Assembly (NCBI GenBank): GCA_029881795.1
Contig: JAOULX010000001.1
Coordinates: 124,001 to 188,000, forward strand
Source: Gammaproteobacteria bacterium
Lineage (GTDB): Bacteria; Pseudomonadota; Gammaproteobacteria; SZUA-229
DNA: 64,000 nucleotides
Reading direction: 5' to 3'
Below the pieces are notes generated by a model, which was not told the origin of the DNA, ran no database searches, and worked only from the letters and a program-made list of their open reading frames with translations. The translations under genes were made by a program, and so were the position numbers. Each line of letters begins with the position of its first letter. The stretch's first letter is position 1. Shown here in pieces: positions 53,880 to 62,217 of this stretch.

Positions 53880-55976
53880 TTACCAGCTAATAATAGCAGC
53901 ATTGCCCGGGTTTCCATCACTGCCGACGGTGCCGCTAAAGATACCGCCATCTCCGGCTACACCGTTGCTGACACTGTTATTGGTCAGTAAAGGAATAATG
54001 CTGCCAGCTTGCGAATAAACGGCATGACTGTTGCCACCATCGCCACTGTGACCGTTTTCACCTCCATCGCCACCTTGGCCACCGTCACCACTGGTTATCG
54101 TGTTATTGCTGATAGCGGCTTCAATCGTTGTGTTCAGTGCAATGGCATAAGATGGGCCACCGCCACCGGCCCCGCCACGGCCACCGTTACCACCAGTGCC
54201 ACCTTTAGCACCGTGACCACCGTAGTTAATATTGTTAGCACCATTGCCTTTAAACCCAAAACCTCTGGCACCACCAGTTCCACCTGTTTGACCTAAACTG
54301 CCGGTTGCGCCGTTACCGCCTGTTGAACTGGAAATTGTATTGAAATGAATTTCAGGTGCCTGCGTGATGGCAGCAACCAACAAGCCAATAGAAGCGCCGC
54401 CACCATAGCCATAATAGCCACCGTTGCCACCGGTGCCGCCACCACCGCCACCGCCACCACCGCCGCCATTTGCACCAGTAAGAGTTGCTTCACCACCACC
54501 ACCACCGGCGCCACCACCACCATGAACACCAGTACTACCATCGACTCCATTATCCGGCGAGAACCTGACTTCTTCAATGTCCGCTATGATTGATCCGGAA
54601 CCCGTTCCAGCTGTGCCGGCATCGCCATTGGCCCCGTTTAGCCCGATTGAACCACTCCAGCCGTGGTCGCCATTCTCTACTTCTCCTACGCATCCATTAG
54701 CGCCATTATTCATACCGCCACCGCAGCCACCCAGGCCGCGTAAGCTTACATCGCCTAGTCCTCGGCCACCGTTAGCGCCATTTGAACCAATAAGTGTTCC
54801 GCCAGCGCCACCCGAACCACCATGATTACCACCGGCACCAGTACCGCCTGCAGAACCTAGATAAGAAATAGCGGTGTTAACGCCGGTGCCTGGGGCGCCG
54901 TCGGCAGCAGTATCAACGAAACCAATATTCAAATCAAACGCGTTGCCGCCTTTTCCTGAGGTGATGCTGTTGCGTTCTATAACGACATTATCAAGTAGCG
55001 CAACGATCACGCCATAACTGGAGCCGGGGCTGTTGTGATTGCCCAAAATAACATCACTGGCAGTGATCACGTTATCAGTAATGTGCATGCCAGCAGTGCC
55101 GTTAATGGCAGACACGGCAGTGACACTGTCGGCTGGTGTGGGGGATGAACCGGTGATGACTTTAAAGCCTGAGAACCAACTATCCGTGTTGACGTTTTTA
55201 AAAATAAAACCATAATGCGTGGTCTTGACCAGCGCCTGATGAACAGCCGGATCTCGCACCCAGTTTTGATCGTATCCGCTATAAAGACTGGTACCGGTGG
55301 GTATATTAAGAATTTTGTCTTCACTGCGCTCAGGCAGGCCGGGACAGGGGTCAACGATTTCATCGTATGCGGTTTCAACGGCAATGCCATTTATTTCGAC
55401 AGCTTCGCGTTTCATCACATAAATGTCCTGTTGCTCTGGTGTGACTTCGCATAATGCTTTGGCGATGCTGGCAAAAGGCAAAGCCTGACTGCCGTTACCA
55501 TCGGTGTCATTGCCGTTGTCACCATCAACAAAATAAGCGGCATTGGCATTTTCCAAAATGTGAACAATGAGAGTGTCGGTATTGCTGTCGGCTTCACCGT
55601 CATTCACCACCAATTCAAACACCACGGTGCTGACTTCGGAGGGGGCCTGAAACTGCGGCGTCTCGCCACTCAAATAACCGGCCCCCTGAGTTACATCCGG
55701 CCCGGCAGTCTGGAGCCATTTGTAACTCAGGCTGTCGCCATCAGCATCACTGCTGGCCGAGGCGTTTAACGGGATATTAAAGTTTTTTGATGCCAGCATG
55801 TCATCGCCAGCCACGGCAACAGGTGCGGTGTTAACATCAGGGTTGGTTACTCCGTTGTTATCATCTCCACCAGCGTTAACATCATCCGCGCTGGGGCTGT
55901 CTTCACTACAGCCACATAGCAAAGCGATGAGTACTGTTGCCAGCAGGCTGTGTTTTAAATTTATGTAATGTTTCAT
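53880..55976 (-). CDS. Glycine-rich beta-helix-like surface lipoprotein (PKD/cadherin-type N-terminal domain)
   Basis: The 698-residue protein has a lipoprotein signal (LIALLCGCSEDS) and one PKD-like/cadherin-type Ig domain (AVAGDDMLASKNFNIPLNASASSDADGDSLSYKWLQ, about residues 50-130). This is followed by a parallel beta-helix-type region of DUF1565 kind (ASIAKALCEV, residues 150-360) and a Gly/Asn/Ala-rich stretch from about 360 to 640 with repeated GGAGG, GGNGG and GGTGG units. The glycine-rich part resembles PE_PGRS or collagen-like surface proteins. ATG 55976 is used because AAGGAC lies just upstream. Last gene of an operon with the FG-GAP lipoprotein. Low-complexity DNA may be unstable. 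Confidence 0.75.
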   Translation of the reverse strand: MKHYINLKHSLLATVLIALLCGCSEDSPSADDVNAGGDDNNGVTNPDVNTAPVAVAGDDMLASKNFNIPLNASASSDADGDSLSYKWLQTAGPDVTQGAGYLSGETPQFQAPSEVSTVVFELVVNDGEADSNTDTLIVHILENANAAYFVDGDNGNDTDGNGSQALPFASIAKALCEVTPEQQDIYVMKREAVEINGIAVETAYDEIVDPCPGLPERSEDKILNIPTGTSLYSGYDQNWVRDPAVHQALVKTTHYGFIFKNVNTDSWFSGFKVITGSSPTPADSVTAVSAINGTAGMHITDNVITASDVILGNHNSPGSSYGVIVALLDNVVIERNSITSGKGGNAFDLNIGFVDTAADGAPGTGVNTAISYLGSAGGTGAGGNHGGSGGAGGTLIGSNGANGGRGLGDVSLRGLGGCGGGMNNGANGCVGEVENGDHGWSGSIGLNGANGDAGTAGTGSGSIIADIEEVRFSPDNGVDGSTGVHGGGGAGGGGGEATLTGANGGGGGGGGGGGTGGNGGYYGYGGGASIGLLVAAITQAPEIHFNTISSSTGGNGATGSLGQTGGTGGARGFGFKGNGANNINYGGHGAKGGTGGNGGRGGAGGGGPSYAIALNTTIEAAISNNTITSGDGGQGGDGGENGHSGDGGNSHAVYSQAGSIIPLLTNNSVSNGVAGDGGIFSGTVGSDGNPGNAAIISW

Positions 55977-56012
55977 GGTTATGTCCTTTTGCATGATTAA
56001 GAGTGAATGAAT

Positions 56013-58586
56013 TTATTCAATCCAGTAATTAATGACCTCAAACTGCTGTTCAGAAGGGTGGTCATCTACGATGTATGTAAAAAGCCCCCAGCTATAATAA
56101 TTACTGGCAAAGGTTGAAGAGGGCAGCGCGGAGACGGTGCCGGTATAGGTTGACTCTGTACCGTGTACAATTTGTAATGAATTCTCGCCTGATACGCCGA
56201 CTGAGAATCCTGCTAATACAAAACCTAATGTTGCTTCGGCTTCAAATTCGACAGACAGGCCAATGCCCACACCCACACCGGCCTCAAGTCCGATATTAAT
56301 TTCCTGGGTGACCGAACCGGTACCTTGGCCAACTGGCTCAGCGCCAATGTCGTGCACAAGATGTAATGGGTTCAGAGAAATAGGATCAAGCGTGCTGTAT
56401 TTAGACGCAAGAAAATCCTTATCAGCCAGCGTCGGGTAACTGCTTACATCGCCTGCGCTGTGATTAAACACGCTTTCATTAATCAGAGGCCCACCGTGGG
56501 TGACATTGTCATTGTAAAAGCTGCGCTCAACTTGCAAAGTAATCGGTGAGCGTGGCATTGATACCGTGATTTCTGTCCCTATCAGGGCCGGGTCAACATG
56601 TGAGGTGATGGTATAGCTATAGACGTCATAGGGAATTGTGGTGAAGATCACGGTGTCTTCGATCGGGCCGGTTTCATAGGTCACGCTTTCGCTATAAGTG
56701 TAAGCTGCTGAATGACTCAGACTTAAACTGGCTGATACTTTAACTTTTGCTGAAACCTCAGAGATTCTGATGGCCGTAACAGGGTCACTAAATTCTTGCT
56801 GCACACCTATTGAGACCCCTGCGCTGATTGTCAGGGACTGTTCTAAGGTAACAGATGTGCTTTCAGTGGTGCCATAGGATGTGCGGCAGGCATCCAGGTT
56901 CTGGCCTAAATTGGCATCGCAAGGTGCTGCTGCCAAGGCCGCGATAATCACCGGCTCGGTAAAGACTAACTGATAGCTGCCTTGGTCATATGAAATCGAG
57001 ACACTGTCATGGTTGACGTTGACAGGGATTAGTAATGGTCGTGTATCCTCAGCAGAGGCGGTATCAACTGCTATTGATTTCAGTAAGCGCCATTCATTAG
57101 CCAGCGTATCGGTGGCTGTATTCGGGTCACTTAATCCCCAGACTTCGAAGCGGTTGGTTGCCTGTGAATAAAACACCACGTCCTGGCGTTTATCGACCGT
57201 CAGGTCTGAGGCAATCATACTGCTGTTAAGTGCGCTAAAGTGGCCGCTAAAGCCAGCATCATTAGCAAATAATTGTGCTTGTGGAATGCTCGCGACATTG
57301 TTGCGAATATCACGCAGTGGTGTCCAGGCCGGGAATTGTACAAAATTACTAAAGATCAATTCATTGGCCTGAACTTCGGCTATACCGTCACCGGTTAAAT
57401 CGGGCGTGTTGATATGTACAAACCTGAGCTTGCCTCTGGCTGTGGCGGAACAACCACCATTAATGACAGATGATTGTTCCGAAGCGCCTAATGAAACAGC
57501 GTCATGGGCTAAATCATCCAGCGCGATTAATAAGTAATTGTATTCACAACTACCAATAGGGTCGTAGTGAGTTAAACCGGCAAACACCATTTCATCCAGA
57601 TTATCTCCATCGATATCACCAAGTGAAACATCCGCAACAATGGCGGTGCGATTGGGTGTTGTTGACTGAATTAAGGCGTTTGAAATTGCATCGTGATTAT
57701 TATTGGCATCATCAAAAATAAAATAGCGGCTTGTACCGGCATCAACATTAGACTGTTGATAGGCTTCATTAACAATGACTACAAATTCATGTGAAGAGTC
57801 ATAGTCAATATTGCCAGACTTGATGATTAAGCTGATATCACTGCCGTTGTATGCCTGCGGCAGTGTTTTGCTTAGAGTAGATAAACTTAATATGCCATCA
57901 TCGTTGTTAATAAAAATGAGTTGAGCGGTGTTACCGGAGACAATACCAACAATAATTTCTGAGTAACCATCTGCATCGAAATCGCCGCTGTTAATTGAAA
58001 GCTTGTCAGCGTCATCTGTTGATAATACCAGGTGTTGAATATCAGAAAATGAGTGTTCTTCATCGTCGTACAGTTGTAGTTCGATATTGCTACTGTCAGG
58101 CGAACGATAGACAACCAATAGTTCTTCCAGTCCGTCCCTGTCAATATCAGCGCGTGTGGCTGAACGCTGCGCTGCAGGGTTGCTGCCTGATGATGTCGCC
58201 CATGGTGTCAATGCTGCATCTGGCGAGTAGAGCACATTAGGATTGTAATTTGGAACTAATACGTCAGGGCGATCTAACTCTAAAAATGTCATGCCGCTAG
58301 TGATGTTGAAGCTTGGGGCTAAGGGTATACCGATGATTGCCAGTTCATCCAGCTGCCCAAACGATCTGGATGAGCCTAAAGGTGTGTAATCTTCCGGCAG
58401 TGCTTCACTGTCGTTGTCTTCTCTTGGTGTGGTGGTGGTATCGACGCCTAGATTATTCAGCGTCTGTTCTACAGAGTTGTCAGTCACCGCTGGCGGACTG
58501 TTGTCGCTGTCACTACAGCTGTTTAAGCCGAGAGCGATGCAACAAAAAAATATCATAAATAATTGATGCTTATAAATAACTTTCAT
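56013..58586 (-). CDS. FG-GAP/VCBS-type lipoprotein with amphipathic beta-strand C-terminal region
   Basis: The 857-residue protein has a lipoprotein signal (ALGLNSCSDSD). About six FG-GAP/VCBS-type calcium-binding repeats follow over residues 110-500 (DIDRDGLEELLVVYRS, DFDADGYSEIIVG, DIDGDNLDEMVFAG, DLTGDGIAEVQANE), as in integrin alpha-chain propellers. The C-terminal third has long alternating Ser/Val/Thr strands (EQSLTISAGVSIGVQQEF, EVSAKVKVSASLSLSHSAAYTYSESV) that resemble the membrane-inserting hairpins of aerolysin-type pore-formers. That comparison is pattern-based only. The end has aromatic-rich SWGLFTYIVDDH. AAAAGGACAT precedes the ATG, the same leader as the downstream lipoprotein. 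Confidence 0.7.
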   Translation of the reverse strand: MKVIYKHQLFMIFFCCIALGLNSCSDSDNSPPAVTDNSVEQTLNNLGVDTTTTPREDNDSEALPEDYTPLGSSRSFGQLDELAIIGIPLAPSFNITSGMTFLELDRPDVLVPNYNPNVLYSPDAALTPWATSSGSNPAAQRSATRADIDRDGLEELLVVYRSPDSSNIELQLYDDEEHSFSDIQHLVLSTDDADKLSINSGDFDADGYSEIIVGIVSGNTAQLIFINNDDGILSLSTLSKTLPQAYNGSDISLIIKSGNIDYDSSHEFVVIVNEAYQQSNVDAGTSRYFIFDDANNNHDAISNALIQSTTPNRTAIVADVSLGDIDGDNLDEMVFAGLTHYDPIGSCEYNYLLIALDDLAHDAVSLGASEQSSVINGGCSATARGKLRFVHINTPDLTGDGIAEVQANELIFSNFVQFPAWTPLRDIRNNVASIPQAQLFANDAGFSGHFSALNSSMIASDLTVDKRQDVVFYSQATNRFEVWGLSDPNTATDTLANEWRLLKSIAVDTASAEDTRPLLIPVNVNHDSVSISYDQGSYQLVFTEPVIIAALAAAPCDANLGQNLDACRTSYGTTESTSVTLEQSLTISAGVSIGVQQEFSDPVTAIRISEVSAKVKVSASLSLSHSAAYTYSESVTYETGPIEDTVIFTTIPYDVYSYTITSHVDPALIGTEITVSMPRSPITLQVERSFYNDNVTHGGPLINESVFNHSAGDVSSYPTLADKDFLASKYSTLDPISLNPLHLVHDIGAEPVGQGTGSVTQEINIGLEAGVGVGIGLSVEFEAEATLGFVLAGFSVGVSGENSLQIVHGTESTYTGTVSALPSSTFASNYYSWGLFTYIVDDHPSEQQFEVINYWIE

Positions 58587-58587
58587 A

Positions 58588-59010
58588 TCAATGTCCTTTT
58601 GTTGAAGCTGTGTTTTTTGAAAGGGGTTCTGGATCTGTGTTTTGTAAAAGCTGACTGATGTTTTGTCGAAGTAATCCGGGTTTTATCTGAGCGGGTAAAA
58701 TAAGAATATCTGAGAGTTCATCTGCAGCGGTAGAAGCTTGTGTCTCATAGCTGAGAAAAATCGCTGGGATCTGCTGATTAAAATCAAGCCTGATATTTTT
58801 GATGATATCAAAGGCAGAAATATCTTTGTCCTGTGTTGTTGAAATAACAATGAGTACAGGAATTGCCAAAGCCAGTTTAGTGCCATCAAAAGAGGTATAT
58901 GACTTTGCGCTGATGACGCAGAAGTTCATATCTTCAAGTAATAGCTTCATGCCTTCGCAAACCATTGCGTCACTAATCAGAAGAAGAGCAGTTCCTTGTG
59001 AGTTTTGCAT
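58588..59010 (-). CDS. Degenerate receiver-like protein lacking the phospho-acceptor
   Basis: The 140-residue protein aligns with a receiver fold: strand-helix starts (ALLLISDAMVCEGMKLLLEDMNFCVISA), a third strand (VLIVISTTQD), then IPAIFLSYE and an IKPGLL stretch near the usual Lys-Pro. The acidic pocket is reduced to a single Asp (ISD), and the expected phospho-acceptor Asp is replaced by Ser/Thr (VIST). It is therefore a pseudo-receiver that cannot be phosphorylated in the normal way. It starts the operon that contains the FG-GAP and glycine-rich lipoproteins, its stop being one base from the next start. It may regulate them by binding. Confidence 0.65.
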   Translation of the reverse strand: MQNSQGTALLLISDAMVCEGMKLLLEDMNFCVISAKSYTSFDGTKLALAIPVLIVISTTQDKDISAFDIIKNIRLDFNQQIPAIFLSYETQASTAADELSDILILPAQIKPGLLRQNISQLLQNTDPEPLSKNTASTKGH

Positions 59011-59083
59011 GATAAAAGTCCATTAATTAAGCTTGTAATGAACTCTATAGGCTGACGATATTTAATGGTATCGCCCATTACTG

Positions 59084-59121
59084 CTAGTCTCAGGACTAGT
59101 GAATAGTGCAAAAGGACTAGT
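59084..59121. promoter_or_regulatory. Candidate operator: inverted and direct GACTAG repeats upstream of the pseudo-receiver operon
   Basis: CTAGTC (59084-59089) and GACTAG (59094-59099) form an inverted repeat with a TCAG loop. The half-site GGACTAGT occurs again at 59114-59121, exactly 21 bases (two helical turns) from its first copy at 59093-59100. It lies 74-111 bases upstream of the minus-strand start at 59010. The layout fits a dimeric regulator with a third half-site, perhaps the NarL-type protein at 51173 (inference). Confidence 0.5.
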
Positions 59122-59180
59122 TGTTTGAAAGTCGATAAAAAGTGAGACGGAGCTATGGCCCAGCGTTGTGCTTTAAGCCA

Positions 59181-59963
59181 TTAGTACCATGTCCATGCGA
59201 TTTGCAGACCGATGCTTTGATAGCCAGCGAGTGGCTGAAGTCGGTAGTTTTTGTCGTTGATTGAGTCTGTCGTATTAACCGCATCAACCGCTTCCCAGCC
59301 CAGATACCAGCCGAGTATAGCCTGGGATAAGTAATGTTGATTATCGTTAACACGGGAAAGCGCGGTAAAACCGGAGGCGATGTAAGCGCTGGTCTTTATA
59401 TAGGGGTTATCGTTATACATGGTGGCGATAGTGATAAATGGCACGGCACCGATAAAGGCGTGACCACTGACACCATTGCTGTCATTAAAGGCATGCCAGT
59501 CTGACTGGTAGGGTTCTTCACTGGGGCGTGAGGCACCGGTAAGCCTTTGCGTGGCTAACAGCATCGGCCCGGCAGTCAGATAAGCGCGGGCGGTGATGGC
59601 GCCCCAGTTGGCGATGGCCGATCGGCCGGAGCTGTGTTCGCCAGCTGGGCCCAGCGCAGCCGATAACAGGGAAAGCGGAATTAAATATTTTCCTTCGCCA
59701 AAGGTTTTAACCACAGCAGAAAAATCATCACTGGCAGCCGAACGAATGTTCGTCTGGTAATCGTTTTGAATATTTTGGTCGGCATCAGATGAGGCCAGTA
59801 ATGATGCCCCGGTGAAAACGTACGCCATGCGGACAAAGCGATCGGCTGAATAAAATTCGGCATAGTCTTTATCAAGTTCTGCAAAGACACTCTGACTGGC
59901 GCAAACCGGGGTTGATAAAGCGCCGTAAAGTAATATCCGCACGATGTTTTTTAAAAATTTCAT
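59181..59963 (-). CDS. PAP2-type phosphatase-like protein
   Basis: The 260-residue protein has a signal-like N-terminus (IVRILLYGALSTPVCASQS). Its C-terminal PAP2 phosphatase motifs are spread over residues 125-220: TGASRP (part of the first box), SGHAFIGAVPF (SGH, second box) and SRVNDNQHYLSQAILGWYLG (R-x5-H-x3-D/Q, third box with Asp replaced by Gln). The first box normally contains K-x6-RP, which is only partly present. Type-2 phosphatidic acid phosphatases act on lipid phosphates at the periplasmic face. The ATG at 59963 is preferred over an upstream frame that would overlap priA. Assigned with moderate confidence. Confidence 0.65.
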   Translation of the reverse strand: MKFLKNIVRILLYGALSTPVCASQSVFAELDKDYAEFYSADRFVRMAYVFTGASLLASSDADQNIQNDYQTNIRSAASDDFSAVVKTFGEGKYLIPLSLLSAALGPAGEHSSGRSAIANWGAITARAYLTAGPMLLATQRLTGASRPSEEPYQSDWHAFNDSNGVSGHAFIGAVPFITIATMYNDNPYIKTSAYIASGFTALSRVNDNQHYLSQAILGWYLGWEAVDAVNTTDSINDKNYRLQPLAGYQSIGLQIAWTWY

Positions 59964-60018
59964 GTAAAGCCTTAGTTGGGTTTGTCGGAGGCGACCGATG
60001 CGTTGCAGCGAGGCAACA

Positions 60019-62217
60019 TCAGAACATCGATTGTGGATCAATATCAATCGACCAGCGGACTTTATTGGCATCCGGCAGATCGACCAATGTGTGAATAACC
60101 TGATTCATGCATTGCTGCAAGGCCGCACGACTGTTTGACTGAATCAATAATTGATGACGGTAGCGACCTGCGCGGCGTTCCATCGGTGATGGAAATGGGC
60201 CAAACAGTTCAACTGCCGGCTGATATGGGCTTAGTCGTGAAAAAGCCTGCTCTAGAAATTTGACCGCCAGATGGGCCTGACTGGCTTCTGCGCGCAGCAA
60301 GGCCAGTGCACTATAGGGTGGAAAGCTGGCCAGCTGGCGTTCGGCCAGAGCGGTTTTTGCAAACTCGGCATAGCCATGCTGCAATAATGTCTGCAATAAC
60401 GGGTGTTGTGGATGATGTGTCTGAATGATAACCCGGCCAGGTTTATCGGCGCGACCGGCGCGGCCTGCAACCTGAATTAATTGCTGAGCCATAAATTCAG
60501 GTGCGCGGAAGTCACTGCTGAACAGGCTACTGTCAACATCGAGAATGCCAACCAGTGTGAGATGCGGGAAATCATGGCCCTTCGCTAGCATCTGAGTGCC
60601 GATTAAGATATCGGCTTCACCGCTGTGAGCTTCGGCCAGTTTTTTATCGAGGCTGCCTTTACGGCTGGTGGTGTCGCTGTCTATCCGAGAAATTGTTTGT
60701 TCGGGAAACAGTTGCTTTAAATGTTGCTCCAGTCGTTCGGTACCAATGCCGATGTTGACCAGCTCGGTACACTGGCATTGCGGGCAACTTTCTGGCGGCC
60801 GGCTCTCGTGGCCACAGTGATGGCAGCGCATCAGCTGCCGGTAATGATGATAGGTTAAGCGCGCATCACAACGCGGACAGGGCATCACCCAGCCACATTC
60901 ATGGCAGAGTAGTGTCGGTGCATAGCCGCGCCGGTTTAAAAATAAAAGCACCTGTGAACCGCTTGCTACGGTTTCACGGATAGCCTCTAGCAGATGACCG
61001 GACAGGCCTTGCTGCATCGGTTTACGGCGAGCATCTAACAGTTGTATCGCCGGTGGCGATGCAAGCCCGGCGCGATGACGTAATTGCAGTCGCTGATATC
61101 GACCCTGCTGGCAATTAAATAGTGACTCCAGCGATGGTGTGGCGCTGCCCATTAATAACGGGATATTCAGCCGCTTAGCCCGTACTAATGCCAGATCACG
61201 AGCGTGGTAGCGAAAGTTATCTTGCTGTTTATATGAGCTGTCATGTTCCTCATCGATAATGATCAGGCCCGGTTGCGCCAGTGGGGTAAACAGCGCGGAA
61301 CGGGTGCCGATTATGATCTTGACCTGATTGTCACGCGCCTGCTGCCAGGCCAGTAAGCGCTGGCTGTTATTGAGCCCAGAATGTAATACCGCAATTGGCA
61401 CCGAGAAGCGCTGTTCAAAACGACTGATCAGCTGTGGTGTCAGATTGATTTCTGGCACCAGAATCAGGCTCTGTTGGTTTTTTAATAACACTTGTTCTGT
61501 CAGTTGCAGGTAGACCTCTGTTTTACCGCTGCCGGTAATACCGTCGAGTAAAAAGGCCTGAAACTGATCGAGGCTATTGGCAACACGCTCAACGCAGTCT
61601 GTTTGTTCGGTATTCAGTTCCGGTTTTGCCGAGACCGAGAGTGCCGGCTGATGCAGTGCACCGGCTTGCTGCTGGCTCAGTCGAATGACCCAGTGCTTCT
61701 TTTCCAATGCGCGCAGGCTGTCGCGCCAGTTGAAGTCAAGCTGATCCAGTTGTGTTTTGTCCATCCCTTTCGGCTGCGCCAGTAGCTGGCGTAATAATTC
61801 GGCTTGCCTGGGCGCGCGGGTCAGTGTAGCTGGCTCTTGCTGCTGTCCCAGTTCAGATAACTGCCAGCAGCTGGCGAGTAATTGTTTCTGATCAACTTGT
61901 CTCAACAAGGCGGGCAGGGCGTGATTCAGTGTTTCACCTAAAGGGTGCTGGTAATAGCTGGCAGCCCATTGTAATAAATCCAGTAATTCAGCCGGCAGTG
62001 GCTGTGGCAGCAACTGAATAACCGACTTGAGTTTGCTGACTGCAATATCAGACTGCTGCAGCTCTGCGATCACAATGCCGACGAGTTGCCGTTTACCGAA
62101 TGGCACAATCACCCGGCTGCCAGCAATAACAGACTCTTGTGTGTCTTTTGCCGGCAAATAATCAAAGCACTTGTATAAAGGCACCGGGACAGCAATTTTT
62201 AGTATTTTGGCAGGCAT
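60019..62217 (-). CDS. priA: Primosomal protein N' (replication restart helicase)
   Basis: The 732-residue superfamily 2 helicase has an N-terminal DNA-binding part, Walker A DGITGSGKTEVYLQL (near residue 232), DEEHDSSYKQQ (motif II), FLNRRGYAPTLLCHECGWVMPCPRC with paired zinc-binding cysteines (CHHCGHESRPPESCPQCQC), and the QVAGRAGRADKPG motif VI. PriA reloads the replisome at stalled forks. In Pseudomonas-like genomes priA directly precedes argS; here about 9 kb of other genes intervene. Confidence 0.95.
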   Translation of the reverse strand: MPAKILKIAVPVPLYKCFDYLPAKDTQESVIAGSRVIVPFGKRQLVGIVIAELQQSDIAVSKLKSVIQLLPQPLPAELLDLLQWAASYYQHPLGETLNHALPALLRQVDQKQLLASCWQLSELGQQQEPATLTRAPRQAELLRQLLAQPKGMDKTQLDQLDFNWRDSLRALEKKHWVIRLSQQQAGALHQPALSVSAKPELNTEQTDCVERVANSLDQFQAFLLDGITGSGKTEVYLQLTEQVLLKNQQSLILVPEINLTPQLISRFEQRFSVPIAVLHSGLNNSQRLLAWQQARDNQVKIIIGTRSALFTPLAQPGLIIIDEEHDSSYKQQDNFRYHARDLALVRAKRLNIPLLMGSATPSLESLFNCQQGRYQRLQLRHRAGLASPPAIQLLDARRKPMQQGLSGHLLEAIRETVASGSQVLLFLNRRGYAPTLLCHECGWVMPCPRCDARLTYHHYRQLMRCHHCGHESRPPESCPQCQCTELVNIGIGTERLEQHLKQLFPEQTISRIDSDTTSRKGSLDKKLAEAHSGEADILIGTQMLAKGHDFPHLTLVGILDVDSSLFSSDFRAPEFMAQQLIQVAGRAGRADKPGRVIIQTHHPQHPLLQTLLQHGYAEFAKTALAERQLASFPPYSALALLRAEASQAHLAVKFLEQAFSRLSPYQPAVELFGPFPSPMERRAGRYRHQLLIQSNSRAALQQCMNQVIHTLVDLPDANKVRWSIDIDPQSMF

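Noticed and set aside
54293-54825. Several frames on both strands in the glycine-rich region (for example 54293-54577, 54577-54825)
   Set aside because: Artefacts of GC-rich repeats that stay open in all frames; products are Val- or Pro-repeat low complexity. The lipoprotein frame on the minus strand has a signal peptide and domain structure.
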